Positions 28,985-38,515 are shown, numbered from the stretch's first letter. The stretch is DNA of 64,000 bases from Gilliamella sp. ESL0443 (GCF_019469165.1 NZ_CP048263.1:186001-250000), one strand, 5' to 3'. Numbers and translations: made by a program. Notes: generated by a model from the letters alone, not told the origin.

Positions 28985-30304
28985 ATGTCAAATTCTGCAA
29001 TTTCCCAAAATGTGAGAACATTAAATAATCAGGATTATAAAACCCTAGCACTTTCAGCATTAGGTGGCGCATTAGAGTTTTATGATTTTATTATTTTTGT
29101 TTTTTTCTCAATAACGATTAGCCATTTATTTTTTCCGATTAATATGCCTACATGGTTAAGCCAAGTTCAGACTTTTGGTATTTTTGCTGCTGGCTATTTG
29201 ATTCGCCCTTTTGGTGGTATTGTGATGGCTCATTTTGGTGATATATTTGGCCGCAAAAGAATGTTTACACTTAGCATCCTATTAATGGCTTTACCAACAT
29301 TATTTATTGGCTGTCTACCAACTTATGCCAATATCGGTATTTTTGCGCCATTATTACTGTTAATGATGCGATTATGCCAAGGACTTGCCGTTGGTGGTGA
29401 AGTTCCTGGAGCATGGACATTTGTTGCCGAACATGTTCCTAAAAATAAAATAGGTCTAGCGTGTGGTATTTTAACTAGTGGATTAAGTTTAGGTATCCTG
29501 CTTGGTTCACTGGTATCGACAATAATGAGTAAAAGTATCTCGGTAGAACAAATGAATGAGTGGGGATGGCGAATTCCATTTATTATCGGCGGTATTTTCG
29601 GTTTAATCGCTATGTATCTACGTCGTTGGCTAAAAGAAACGCCGATTTTTCTTGAAATTCAAAAGCGTAAAAATCAAGAATTATCAAGAAAGTTGCCAGT
29701 AATTACTGTGATTACCCAATATTTACCCCAAACAATTTTATCGATGCTACTTACTTGGGTGTTGTCAGCGGGTATTATGGTGATAATGTTAATGACGCCA
29801 ATTTTGTTACAAAAGCAATTTGGTTATTCAGCAATTGAAGCTTTGCAAGGGAATATATTGGCTATCATCGGACTGATTATCAGTTGTACGTTTTACGGTA
29901 TGATGATGGATAAGTTTTCGATGGGCAAAGTACTTGTTGTTGGTTGTATCCTGGCTGCTATCATGATTGCTATATTTTATCTATCACTAGATAATCCGAA
30001 TCTTCTATTTATCACTTATTCATTAGCAGGTTTTAGTGTTGGAATTGTCGGTTCTTTTGCTTATTTTATGGTTAAAGTGTTTCCAACTCAGGTGCGTTAT
30101 AGCGGTGTGTCGTTCTCATTTAATATGGCTTATGCCATAGCTGGTGGCTTAACGCCATTACTAATCTCATTTTTTAGTGATTTTGTGAGTAAAATGGCGC
30201 CCGCTATTTATGTTGTTGGATTATTTGTGTTAGGTGCATTGATCGGGCTATTTTTATTAGTCAATAATAATAGCCAAAAATATATAGCAAAAGATATCTC
30301 TTAA
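28985..30304 (+). CDS. MFS transporter, metabolite:H+ symporter (MHS) family
   Basis: A 439-residue, 12-segment major facilitator. ALGGALEFYDFIIFVFFS in the first segment, FAAGYLIRPFGGIVMAHFGDIFGRKRMF, LCQGLAVGGEVPGAWTFVAEH and WGWRIPFIIGG are hallmarks of the MHS branch (ProP, CitA, ShiA, YdfJ). The substrate cannot be read from sequence; organic acids and betaine-type compounds are typical for the branch. The ATG at 28985 is chosen over that at 28979 because the AAGG site leaves only one nucleotide before the earlier codon. It is divergent from the LacD-type aldolase and convergent with proC. Confidence 0.85.
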   Translation: MSNSAISQNVRTLNNQDYKTLALSALGGALEFYDFIIFVFFSITISHLFFPINMPTWLSQVQTFGIFAAGYLIRPFGGIVMAHFGDIFGRKRMFTLSILLMALPTLFIGCLPTYANIGIFAPLLLLMMRLCQGLAVGGEVPGAWTFVAEHVPKNKIGLACGILTSGLSLGILLGSLVSTIMSKSISVEQMNEWGWRIPFIIGGIFGLIAMYLRRWLKETPIFLEIQKRKNQELSRKLPVITVITQYLPQTILSMLLTWVLSAGIMVIMLMTPILLQKQFGYSAIEALQGNILAIIGLIISCTFYGMMMDKFSMGKVLVVGCILAAIMIAIFYLSLDNPNLLFITYSLAGFSVGIVGSFAYFMVKVFPTQVRYSGVSFSFNMAYAIAGGLTPLLISFFSDFVSKMAPAIYVVGLFVLGALIGLFLLVNNNSQKYIAKDIS

Positions 30305-30319
30305 CATTTAATAGATAAT

Positions 30320-30358
30320 AAAAAAAGTTGAGGAGCGGGGTTTTTTAAGTTCCTCAAC
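30320..30358 (-). terminator. Terminator of the proC operon; copy 2 of the 26-nt repeat
   Basis: GTTGAGGA (30327-30334) pairs with TCCTCAAC (30351-30358) around a 16-nt loop. Read on the reverse strand it runs into a T-tract (complement of 30320-30326), so it ends the operon whose last gene is proC. Positions 30320-30345 repeat 19483-19508 exactly in inverted orientation. Confidence 0.75.
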
Positions 30359-30366
30359 AGTTATAT

Positions 30367-31170
30367 TTAGCTTATTTTACTGCTTTTTCCCAGCTCAATA
30401 GTTCGAATGACTCCAGCTTTCACGCTTCGTTGTAACCCTGCTGCAAAATCACTATTATTTAGTTCATACAAACTATGTATTCCAACTCCGGCTGGCGAGT
30501 TATTAATATCCAGTAATTGTCTTGGATGTTTTTGACTTAATTGAAGCATTGAGGCTGCGCCGTGTAAATTTTCGATCGCAATACGTTTGGCCATATCTCG
30601 GGGCAATCCAACTAAAACTCCAGCATCAACTAACGATTCATAAAAATAATAAATATAATTCGGTCCTGCAACAGCATAGCCAGTAAAAATATCAAGCAGT
30701 GATTCGTCAATATATTCAAGTTTACCAAAACTTTTGAAGAATTGGGTGACGGACTTTTGTTTTGCAACAGCCTGATCATTCTCGTCGGTAGCAATACCTG
30801 AATAACCAAAACCTGTATCGGTAAGTGTATTTGGAATCGTTCTAATAACAGGAAGATCAACTTTTAAGGATTGTTTTATTTGGGCAATTGTTACTCCAGC
30901 AATGATTGAAATGATAACAGTCTCTTTAACATCCAATTGTTGAACTATCTTACTCCATGCATCTTGAGGTCTAACACCCAATACAATAATATCTGCATTG
31001 ACGATTTTGCCAGTTGGGGTAACGCCATAAGTTGAATGTAAATAGTCTAAGCGAGATTTAACAATATCGTTCACTAATATATTTTGGGGTTCATATGTTT
31101 TATTTTTTATCAAAGCGCTAATAATCGCTTCAGACATATGGCCACTACCGACAAATAAAATTTTACTCAT
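30367..31170 (-). CDS. proC: Pyrroline-5-carboxylate reductase
   Basis: A 267-residue NAD(P)H-dependent reductase (E. coli ProC 269) for the last step of proline synthesis. The Rossmann motif LFVGSGHMSEAII is at the N-terminus, followed by VLGVRPQDAW, VISIIAGVTIAQI, IRTIPNTLTDTGFGYSG and the C-terminal signature SPAGVGIHSLYELN. FVGSGHM is less common than the usual GxGNM, so a ProC-like paralogue is possible. It sits 15 nt downstream of a glyoxalase-like gene at the end of an ABC-transporter operon, which is an unusual place for proC. Confidence 0.82.
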   Translation of the reverse strand: MSKILFVGSGHMSEAIISALIKNKTYEPQNILVNDIVKSRLDYLHSTYGVTPTGKIVNADIIVLGVRPQDAWSKIVQQLDVKETVIISIIAGVTIAQIKQSLKVDLPVIRTIPNTLTDTGFGYSGIATDENDQAVAKQKSVTQFFKSFGKLEYIDESLLDIFTGYAVAGPNYIYYFYESLVDAGVLVGLPRDMAKRIAIENLHGAASMLQLSQKHPRQLLDINNSPAGVGIHSLYELNNSDFAAGLQRSVKAGVIRTIELGKSSKIS

Positions 31171-31185
31171 ACTGATAGTTCCTAT

Positions 31186-32037
31186 TTATAATTGGCTAAA
31201 GATCATTACAACACCATAAGTTTCACTGGCAGGTACGATAATCGTATCATTCTGTAAATTGTATTTAACTTCCCCATTTTCTAGTGCTTGTTGGGTTTGC
31301 GCTAATGATTTTGTTGTGAAGCCTAAAGCAACTTTACGATCTTGGTCGTTATTCGCTTTACTTACTGACGAGCCAAAAAGATGCTGTATTGCATTTGGTG
31401 TAAGGTAATCAATAAATTTATCTTCAGCTTTTAGACGTACGCCTCCGTCAATTTCGATAATGTTTGCTGAAGGGAAAGTTTTTTCAAGCAAGTTAATTGA
31501 GGAACGGGGTTTTTGAGCTTCAATAATGATTTGATTAATATTTATTACACCATTTGGGTGCGTTTGCCACTCTTTACGCCAAACGAGTTCCGGGGTCAGT
31601 TGGTCGCAAAAAAAGATCTGTCCATTTGGTGTATAGGAAGGGTCTAATCTGACGGTTTTAAAACGCGCCTCAGGTTTAGTGCCATCATTTAATTCGACAG
31701 GTCTAAAAAAGGATTTAGGACCGTCACCCTCAACTTTTATACCTTGGCTAACTAGTTGATGATAAAGTTTGTTGGCATCTTTGGTTTTGAAAACCAACCC
31801 AGTTAGCCCGTCAGCAAAACACCAACTTTTATCTACTTTACCCGCATTTTGAGGTTCAAAACCTAAAAGCTCAAGATATGTGGTCGTAAATATCGCTAAA
31901 TTGTTACTTGTTCCTAGTGAATGGTGGCCCCTTGGGGTTGTTGTGAATCCCAGTTTTTGATATTGAGAATTTGCTTGATCGAGCTGATCTGATACGGTGA
32001 TTACAACATGATCAATTTGTGGACTAAGTGTTGTCAT
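31186..32037 (-). CDS. VOC superfamily protein, glyoxalase-like domain
   Basis: A 283-residue protein with two VOC-type halves. The start TTLSPQIDHVVITVSDQLDQA and RGHHSLGTSNNLAIFTTTYLELLG resemble the glyoxalase-like (PF13468) group, which includes uncharacterised proteins. Reaction and substrate are unknown. A GTG at 32046 is in frame, but it touches the AAGGAG ribosome site (complement of 32047-32052); the ATG at 32037 has the proper spacing. It lies 12 nt downstream of the ABC ATPase gene and 15 nt upstream of proC, so it belongs to that operon. Bases 31497-31514 resemble the 26-nt repeat with one mismatch, perhaps by chance. Confidence 0.75.
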   Translation of the reverse strand: MTTLSPQIDHVVITVSDQLDQANSQYQKLGFTTTPRGHHSLGTSNNLAIFTTTYLELLGFEPQNAGKVDKSWCFADGLTGLVFKTKDANKLYHQLVSQGIKVEGDGPKSFFRPVELNDGTKPEARFKTVRLDPSYTPNGQIFFCDQLTPELVWRKEWQTHPNGVININQIIIEAQKPRSSINLLEKTFPSANIIEIDGGVRLKAEDKFIDYLTPNAIQHLFGSSVSKANNDQDRKVALGFTTKSLAQTQQALENGEVKYNLQNDTIIVPASETYGVVMIFSQL

Positions 32038-32049
32038 TATATTCACTCC

Positions 32050-33690
32050 TTAAATATGAATAGCGGGAGACATATCAATTAATCGATGTGGATTCCATCC
32101 TTTACCAGGAACCGCATCAAGTAGATCTTTGGTATAAGATGCTGTCGGATTTAGAAAGACTTGTGATGCGATACCTTGCTCGACGATGTTTCCTGATTTC
32201 ATTACAATAATATGATCACAAATTTGTGCAGCAACTCGCAGGTCATGGGTGATAAATAGAACCGTTAAATCCAGCTTTTTTTGTAATTGCGTTAATAGTT
32301 CAAGAACTTGTGCCTGAACTGAAACATCAAGCGCCGATACCGGTTCATCAGCAATCAATATTTTCGGCTCTAATGCTAATGCTCGAGCAAGGCCTATTCG
32401 TTGCCTTTGTCCTCCTGAAAATTCATGAGGATAACGGTTTAATGCCTCGCTTTCCAATCCCACCATGTTGAATAACGCTTTTGCTCTTTTGATGGCTTCG
32501 TGTTTGTTTGTTCCGTGAAGTATTGGTCCAATCGTAACTTGATCGCCGACTTTTCGACGTGGATTTAATGACGCATAGGGATCTTGAAAGACCATCTGAA
32601 TATGGCGTGAATATTGTTTAAGTTTTTTCCCTTTTAAATTGGCAATATCTACATCTTCAAAGTTGATTTGACCGCTGTCTATTTCTAATAATTTAATAAT
32701 GCATCTGGCTAACGTTGATTTACCTGAGCCGCTTTCTCCCACAACGCCTAAAGTACTACCTTTATGTAACTTAAAGCTAACATTATTAACCGCATAGGTT
32801 GTACGTCGGTTTTGCTTAAAAAAGCTATGATTGTGATACGTTTTTGATAGGTTGTTCACTTCAAGAATAATCTCTTTATTAATACGTCGAACATCCCCAG
32901 GAGTAAGGGGAGGGACAGCGGCTATTAACGCTTGTGTATAAGGATGTGTTGGTGAATTTAATACGTCAGTCGCTAAGCCTTGCTCAACGAGTTGTCCTTT
33001 CTGCATAACCGCAATACGAGTTGCAATATCAGCAACTACACCAAAATCATGAGTAATGAATAATACTGCGGTACCTTTGCGTGATTGTAGTTCGCGAATT
33101 AATTCTAATATGCATGCTTGAGTTGTGACATCTAAAGCTGTTGTTGGTTCATCAGCAATCAAAATAGCGGGTTCTAATGCTAATGCCATAGCAATCATGG
33201 CACGTTGACGCTGGCCACCAGAAAGTTGATGTGGATAAGCTTTAGCAACAGACTGCGGATTGGGCATTTGCACATCCGTTAATAATTGGATAACTTTCTG
33301 ATTAATCTCTTGTTTATTTAACTTAGTGTGGATAGTGAACATTTCACTAATTTGATTAGCGATGGTTTTTAATGGATTTAGCGCAGTCATCGGGTCTTGG
33401 AAAACCATACCAATATGCGCACCACGAATTTTACGCATTTGTTCATCATGGTAAGTGAGTAAGTTGTTTCCGTCGTAATCAATCTCACCTTGAGAAGCAA
33501 TAATACCGTCAGGTAATAATCCCATGATTGCATTGGATAATAAAGATTTACCCGAACCACTTTCACCAACAATACATAGGATTTCGTTAGCATAAAGATC
33601 GAGTGACACATCATTAACCGCATATTTTCGATCCGAACCATGAGGCAAATCTAGGGTTAAATTTTTAATTGATAGTCTTTTTTGATTCAT
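32050..33690 (-). CDS. ABC transporter, fused two-domain ATPase (peptide/nickel/opine family)
   Basis: A 546-residue protein with two complete ATPase domains in tandem, equivalent to DppD plus DppF. Domain 1 has GESGSGKSLLSNAI (about 40), LSGGQRQRAMIAM and ILIADEPTTALD. Domain 2 has GESGSGKSTLARCI (about 316), FSGGQRQRIGLARAL and ILIADEPVSALD. Each half carries the C-terminal Oligo_HPY-like segment (HPYTQALIAAVPPLTPGD, and ASYTKDLLDAVPG). Fusions of this kind occur in GsiA and YejF. It overlaps the upstream permease gene by four bases and powers the permease pair encoded just upstream in the operon. Confidence 0.92.
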   Translation of the reverse strand: MNQKRLSIKNLTLDLPHGSDRKYAVNDVSLDLYANEILCIVGESGSGKSLLSNAIMGLLPDGIIASQGEIDYDGNNLLTYHDEQMRKIRGAHIGMVFQDPMTALNPLKTIANQISEMFTIHTKLNKQEINQKVIQLLTDVQMPNPQSVAKAYPHQLSGGQRQRAMIAMALALEPAILIADEPTTALDVTTQACILELIRELQSRKGTAVLFITHDFGVVADIATRIAVMQKGQLVEQGLATDVLNSPTHPYTQALIAAVPPLTPGDVRRINKEIILEVNNLSKTYHNHSFFKQNRRTTYAVNNVSFKLHKGSTLGVVGESGSGKSTLARCIIKLLEIDSGQINFEDVDIANLKGKKLKQYSRHIQMVFQDPYASLNPRRKVGDQVTIGPILHGTNKHEAIKRAKALFNMVGLESEALNRYPHEFSGGQRQRIGLARALALEPKILIADEPVSALDVSVQAQVLELLTQLQKKLDLTVLFITHDLRVAAQICDHIIVMKSGNIVEQGIASQVFLNPTASYTKDLLDAVPGKGWNPHRLIDMSPAIHI

Positions 33691-34520
33691 CGTTTTTTTA
33701 ACCTTGGATTGAGTGCATCATTTATTCCTTGTCCAACTAATGATGCAGATAAAACGGTTAGCAATATTGCAATGCCAGGAATAGCTGAAACATACCATTG
33801 TTGACGTAATACTAGTCGTCCATTACCGACCAGATTTCCCCATGATGAGATATTGGGATCGGAAAGGCTTAAAAAGGCTAGCGCACTTTCCATTAATATC
33901 GCGGTTGATAAAATAACACTGGCATACATAATTACTGGCGGTAATGCGTTTGGTAAAATCTCTTTAAACATGAGTCTAGTTGAGCTCATGCCTATGGTTT
34001 TTCCCGCCTGCACAAATTCACGATTGCGTAATGATAAAAATTCTGCTCGAGTTAACCTTGCAACGGGTGGCCAAGAAACAACACCAATTGCAATCACCAC
34101 AATATTGATTGTTGAACCAAATACCGCAACAGCAACGAGTAATAGTAAAAAGTTAGGTAAAATCTGGAATGCTTCTGTAAGGCGCATCAGTATGTCGTCA
34201 ACCCATCTTCCGTAGAATCCTGAAATAGCACCAATAACCACACCAATAATAATTGCTATGAATGTTGAGATGAGTCCGATAATCAGTGATACTTTTGCAC
34301 CATGAAAAAGCTGGGCAGCGATATTTCTTCCTGCCTGATCTGTTCCCAGGATAAATTTAGGATTTGTAAAAGGCCATTGTAAGGGGCGGCCAGCTAAGCG
34401 AAGCGGATTTCCAGGAAAAAACCAATCTGCGCTTAATGCAATAATGATAATTAATAACAGTAAAATTGTACCAATTCTAGCAATTGGGCTACGGAAATAG
34501 TCTTTTAATATCGCCATCAT
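33687..34520 (-). CDS. ABC transporter permease, DppC type
   Basis: A 277-residue permease with about six membrane segments. FPGNPLRLAGRPLQWPFTNPKF at the N-terminal side and the sequence GTDQAGRNIAAQLFHGAKVSL are typical of OppC/DppC. The ATPase-coupling loop is REFVQAGKTIGMSSTRLMFKEILPNALPPVI. The C-terminus has SSWGNLVGNGR. Tandem ATG codons at 34520 and 34517 are both possible starts. The start overlaps the stop of the DppB-type gene by one base, and the end overlaps the ATPase gene by four. Confidence 0.9.
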   Translation of the reverse strand: MMAILKDYFRSPIARIGTILLLLIIIIALSADWFFPGNPLRLAGRPLQWPFTNPKFILGTDQAGRNIAAQLFHGAKVSLIIGLISTFIAIIIGVVIGAISGFYGRWVDDILMRLTEAFQILPNFLLLLVAVAVFGSTINIVVIAIGVVSWPPVARLTRAEFLSLRNREFVQAGKTIGMSSTRLMFKEILPNALPPVIMYASVILSTAILMESALAFLSLSDPNISSWGNLVGNGRLVLRQQWYVSAIPGIAILLTVLSASLVGQGINDALNPRLKKR

Positions 34521-35500
34521 TAATGTCCTGTAATGCGTGGATCGAGCTTTGCGTAAAGCATATCGACAATAAAATTAATAATGATAACGAGTATTGCTGA
34601 AACAAATACTACGCCAAGTAAAGTGTTTAGATCTCTTTGTACTACAGAATCATAGGCAAGTCGTCCTAATCCAGGAATGGCAAAAATGGTTTCAATAACC
34701 ACCGAACCGCCTAACATGGTGCCTGCTTGTAGACCGATTAGTGTTATCATTGGTAACATGGCGTTACGTAGTATGTGATTAACCAGTATCTGGCGGCTAC
34801 TTAATCCTTTTGCTTTAGAAGTTTTAACAAAGTCTAAGGTCGATACTTCAAGTAATGAAGCGCGCATAATGCGTAAATAGATTGCTAGATAAACTAAAGC
34901 TAGGGTGGTAGTTGGCAAGATTAAATACCATGCAATATCAAAAAATGCTGAAATACCCGTTAATGATTCGCCGATACTGCCAAACCCACTAGGTGGTAAC
35001 CAATTCAAATAAATTGAGAAGAAGACAATTCCCATGAGAGCTAACCAAAATGAAGGTGTTGAATAAAATATTAGTCCCAATATTGAAATTAATGTATCTT
35101 GCCAGCGGTTCACTTTTTGAGCGGATAAAATGCCAAGGATTGTACCGAAGGTAAACGCTAAGAACATTGCGCAAACCATCAATAGTAATGTAGCCGGTAA
35201 ACGTTCTAAGATCATATGGCTAACTGGCTTATTATATATTGCAGATTGCCCCAAATCTAAATGAACTAATCGCCATAAATAGTTGATTAATCGTGAACTT
35301 GTTGATTGGTCAAGTTCATATTGATGACGCATTTCATCAATAACGCTTGACTCGGCACCACCAATTTGGGCAAGTAAAGCATCCACTGTATCGCCAGGCG
35401 CCAATTGTAATAATAAAAATAGCGCAATTAGTATGATAACCAGTGCTGGAATCGTGGTTAATAATCGTCTAAGTGCTAAAGTCAGTATATGCGTCATCAT
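34520..35500 (-). CDS. ABC transporter permease, DppB type
   Basis: A 326-residue permease with about six membrane segments. The N-terminus LRRLLTTIPALVIILIALFLLL and the following LAPGDTVDALL are standard for OppB/DppB. The coupling loop DFVKTSKAKGLSSRQILVNHILRNAMLPMITLIG and the later GGSVVIETIFAIPGLGRLAYDSVVQRD are hallmark stretches. It forms the heterodimeric channel with the DppC-type partner. The gene follows the substrate-binding protein by 11 nt. Confidence 0.9.
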   Translation of the reverse strand: MMTHILTLALRRLLTTIPALVIILIALFLLLQLAPGDTVDALLAQIGGAESSVIDEMRHQYELDQSTSSRLINYLWRLVHLDLGQSAIYNKPVSHMILERLPATLLLMVCAMFLAFTFGTILGILSAQKVNRWQDTLISILGLIFYSTPSFWLALMGIVFFSIYLNWLPPSGFGSIGESLTGISAFFDIAWYLILPTTTLALVYLAIYLRIMRASLLEVSTLDFVKTSKAKGLSSRQILVNHILRNAMLPMITLIGLQAGTMLGGSVVIETIFAIPGLGRLAYDSVVQRDLNTLLGVVFVSAILVIIINFIVDMLYAKLDPRITGH

Positions 35501-35511
35501 TTCACCTTAAC

Positions 35512-37107
35512 TTAGTGTTCTATCCATACATCAAACCAACTACTTGATGGCCAACGTGCTGTATTATGATGATTGTGTACTTTGTTATTAATCACTGAGA
35601 TGAATTCACGTTCTGTTGCGAACCAGAGTGGTAGTTCAGTATTCACGACATCAACTAGTTGACCATAAAGTGCTTTACGTTTGACTGGATCTATTTCAGT
35701 TGCGGCACTATCGATTAATTGGTCGACAGCATCTGATTTCCAGCCATATTGATTTGTCCAAGGTGCTCCTTCAGGACTGCCAGAACGTAACCAAACAGTT
35801 GTCGAAACTGCTGGATCGCCTCTATATTGGTGCCACCCTGTAGCAATATCAAAATCGTGGAGTTTATAAACGGCATTTAAAGCGCCAGCAGTGTCGAGAT
35901 TAACGATAACCACATTAATGCCGATTTCAGCTAAAGATTGTTGGATAAATGTTGCAAAAAGTGGAACATCTTCACCATTATTAATATGGACTAATTTTAA
36001 GGTAAAACGAGTGCCGTCAGCTTTTCGTGGATAACCCGCTTCATCTAATAATTGTTCAGCTTTTTCTCTATCAAAAGGGTAAACAATTTTACTGTCTTTA
36101 GGGTAAAAAACGTTTGATGATGGAATAATACCGGTTGCAGGCTTACCAAATCCGTATAAAAAGTCATCGATGAAGAAAGGAATATCGAGTGATTGAACAA
36201 TTGCTTTGCGAACGTTTAGGTTAGCAATGATCGGATTGCGGAAGTTAAATTCTAAAGTATTATTGAAAATATTTGCTTGAGAACCTTTTGTTAAAACCTC
36301 AAATTTTGAGTTTTGTTTGAATCGATTAATATCAGCAAGGCTTAATTTTGAGTATGCACTTAAATCAATTTGTCCACTTTCAAGTGCAGCTGATGCTGAA
36401 GAGTTATCGTTAATAATGCGCCAGATTATTTTATCTAAATAAGGATATCCTTTTCGCCAATAATCAGGATTGCGTTCAACAATAATATGTTGTCCTCGTT
36501 GATATTCAACGAACTTGAATGGCCCAGTCCCTACGGGTGCGGTGTTATAAGGATTATTTAATACATCGGTACCTTCGTACAAATGTTTGGGAACAACATA
36601 GCCAAGATCAACTAAAGCTCTTAATAGTAAATCTAATGGCATTGGACGAGAATAATTGAATACCACTGTATGGTCATCAGGTGTATCGACAGAGGTTAAA
36701 TTAAGTTGTAATGCAGTTGAGAAATTTAATCTTTTTTTCCAAAATTCTAATGCGTTATATTTTACATCTTGTGATGTAAAGGGTTTACCATCGTGCCATT
36801 TGACACCTTCGCGTAATTTGAATGTTATTGTTTTTCCATCTGGTGAGGAAGTCCATGATGTAGCAAGAACAGGAACAATTTGGCCATCTGCATCGAGATC
36901 AACTAATGATTCAACTACTTTTCCTGATACTTCATATACACCCGTTGATGCACGTAAAGCAGGGTTAAGAACCCTTTGTTCTCCAGAATAATGGACAACT
37001 AGTGTTCCACCTCGTTGTGGTGTTTTTTCATCCGCCACCGAATAAAATGGCAACAAAATTGACAGTAGTCCTATAATAAATATTTGTTTAATATTGAATA
37101 ATTTCAT
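35512..37107 (-). CDS. ABC transporter substrate-binding protein, family 5
   Basis: A 531-residue periplasmic binding protein of the SBP_bac_5 family (DppA, OppA, NikA). A signal peptide ends near residue 25 (SVA-DE). GGTLVVHYSGEQRVLNPALRAS opens the mature protein. LATSWTSSPDGKTITFKLREGVKWHDGKPF is the family signature, followed by YNTAPVGTGPFKFVEYQRGQ and DREKAEQLLDEAGYPRK. The ligand may be a peptide, opine or other small molecule; the sequence does not decide. It is the first gene of the operon and faces adhP across 330 bp that hold three copies of an 11-bp motif. Confidence 0.9.
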   Translation of the reverse strand: MKLFNIKQIFIIGLLSILLPFYSVADEKTPQRGGTLVVHYSGEQRVLNPALRASTGVYEVSGKVVESLVDLDADGQIVPVLATSWTSSPDGKTITFKLREGVKWHDGKPFTSQDVKYNALEFWKKRLNFSTALQLNLTSVDTPDDHTVVFNYSRPMPLDLLLRALVDLGYVVPKHLYEGTDVLNNPYNTAPVGTGPFKFVEYQRGQHIIVERNPDYWRKGYPYLDKIIWRIINDNSSASAALESGQIDLSAYSKLSLADINRFKQNSKFEVLTKGSQANIFNNTLEFNFRNPIIANLNVRKAIVQSLDIPFFIDDFLYGFGKPATGIIPSSNVFYPKDSKIVYPFDREKAEQLLDEAGYPRKADGTRFTLKLVHINNGEDVPLFATFIQQSLAEIGINVVIVNLDTAGALNAVYKLHDFDIATGWHQYRGDPAVSTTVWLRSGSPEGAPWTNQYGWKSDAVDQLIDSAATEIDPVKRKALYGQLVDVVNTELPLWFATEREFISVINNKVHNHHNTARWPSSSWFDVWIEH

Positions 37108-37437
37108 GTATGCTCCTTGTTGTCACCATATTTTCGGTATTTATAACAATGAAAATTTTTAGGATTTAACTATAAAAATTTTTAGTAAATTTGAGAAATG
37201 CCGATATCGCATATTTATATTACTTTTAGTTATATATTTACTCGCGAGGCTAACTTGTAGAATTTTTATGATCACCAGTTTTTTTAGATGTTTAGGATAA
37301 ATATCGCATATACACAATAAATTAAAAATAATTCTCATTTTTATTGATAATTGTGAAATAGCGCATATTTTTTCTAAATAAATAGGCTAAAATAAAAGCA
37401 GTTATGTTTTTAAATTGTAATTATCTAGGAGAAACAA
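37108..37437. promoter_or_regulatory. Divergent intergenic region with three copies of an 11-bp motif
   Basis: This 330-bp AT-rich gap contains no gene. The 11-mer ATATCGCATAT occurs exactly twice (37204-37214 and 37301-37311) and once with one change, ATAGCGCATAT (37358-37368), all on the same strand. It must also hold the promoters of the ABC operon and adhP. A TAAAAT at 37388-37393 could be the adhP -10 element. The motif copies are candidate binding sites for one regulator. Confidence 0.6.
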
Positions 37438-38469
37438 ATGAAAGCTGCAGTTATTAGACAAGAGTGCGATGGTCAAGTTGAAATTAAAGATATCCCTGTA
37501 CGCCCTTTAGAAGCAGGGGAAGCTTTAGTTGAGGTTGAATATTGTGGACTTTGTCATACCGATCTTCATGTTGCAGCTGGAGATTTCGGTAAAAAACCTG
37601 GTCGTGTAATTGGTCATGAAGGTGTCGGTATCGTGACTAAAATTGCGCCTGATGTAAAAAGCTTGAAAGTTGGTGATCGTGTCAGTATTGCATGGTTCCA
37701 TGCAGGTTGTGGTACTTGTGAATATTGTATTTCCGGTAACGAAACATTTTGTCGTAGTGCATTAAATTCTGGTTATACTGTTGATGGCGGTATGGCTGAG
37801 CAATGTATTGTTAAAGCTGATTATGCGGTAAAAGTCCCTGATGGATTAGATCCAGCTCAAGCAACAAGTGTAACTTGTGCGGGGGTTACCACTTATAAAG
37901 GAATTAAGGTAGCTGATACTAAACCAGGTCAATGGCTCGCAGTATTTGGAATTGGTGGTCTTGGAACGTTGGCTATTGAATATGGTAAGAATGTTTTTAA
38001 TAACAAAGTTGTTGCTATTAGTAACAGTGATAGCCAGTTAGAATTGTGTAAAAAACTTGGTGCTGATTTAGTTGTTAATCCTAAAAAGGTGGAAGATGTT
38101 GGTGCCTATATTAAAGAGCATACAGGTGGTGGTGTTCATGGTGCAGTTGTAACTTCAGTTACTAAAACTGCATTTAATCAGGCTATAGGTTCTGTTCGTC
38201 CATTAGGTCGTGTTGTTGCATTAGGTCTTCCTTCTGAAACAATGGATTTAAGTATTCCTAAGACAGTTTTAGATGGTATTCAAGTTTTAGGTTCGCTAGT
38301 TGGTACACGTGAAGATTTAGCCGAAGCATTTCGTTTTAGTGCTGAAGGTAAAGTTGTGCCAATAGTTGAAAAACGCCCATTTGAAGATATCAATAATATG
38401 ATTGATGAAATGAAAGCGGGTAAAATTCGTGGTCGTATGGTTATCGATATGAAAATGAAGAAAAAATAA
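37438..38469 (+). CDS. adhP: Zinc-dependent alcohol dehydrogenase AdhP
   Basis: A 343-residue medium-chain alcohol dehydrogenase (E. coli AdhP 336) that interconverts ethanol and other primary alcohols with aldehydes using NAD. The catalytic zinc ligands lie in CGLCHTDLH and GHEGVG. The structural zinc cysteines are in [17 protein letters not shown]. The NAD-binding loop is [29 protein letters not shown] and [10 protein letters not shown] close the protein as in E. coli. The ribosome site AGGAG is at 37427-37431 and a clear terminator follows. With adhE it gives the organism two routes of ethanol metabolism. Confidence 0.93.
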   Translation: MKAAVIRQECDGQVEIKDIPVRPLEAGEALVEVEYCGLCHTDLHVAAGDFGKKPGRVIGHEGVGIVTKIAPDVKSLKVGDRVSIAWFHAGCGTCEYCISGNETFCRSALNSGYTVDGGMAEQCIVKADYAVKVPDGLDPAQATSVTCAGVTTYKGIKVADTKPGQWLAVFGIGGLGTLAIEYGKNVFNNKVVAISNSDSQLELCKKLGADLVVNPKKVEDVGAYIKEHTGGGVHGAVVTSVTKTAFNQAIGSVRPLGRVVALGLPSETMDLSIPKTVLDGIQVLGSLVGTREDLAEAFRFSAEGKVVPIVEKRPFEDINNMIDEMKAGKIRGRMVIDMKMKKK

Positions 38470-38490
38470 TAATTATCATTGAATTGTTAA

Positions 38491-38515
38491 CAGTCAGCTT
38501 TATGCTGACTTTTTT
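38491..38515 (+). terminator. Rho-independent terminator of adhP
   Basis: The stem AGTCAGC (38492-38498) with GCTGACT (38504-38510) has a 5-nt loop and is followed by five further Ts. It begins 22 nt after the adhP stop. Confidence 0.9.
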
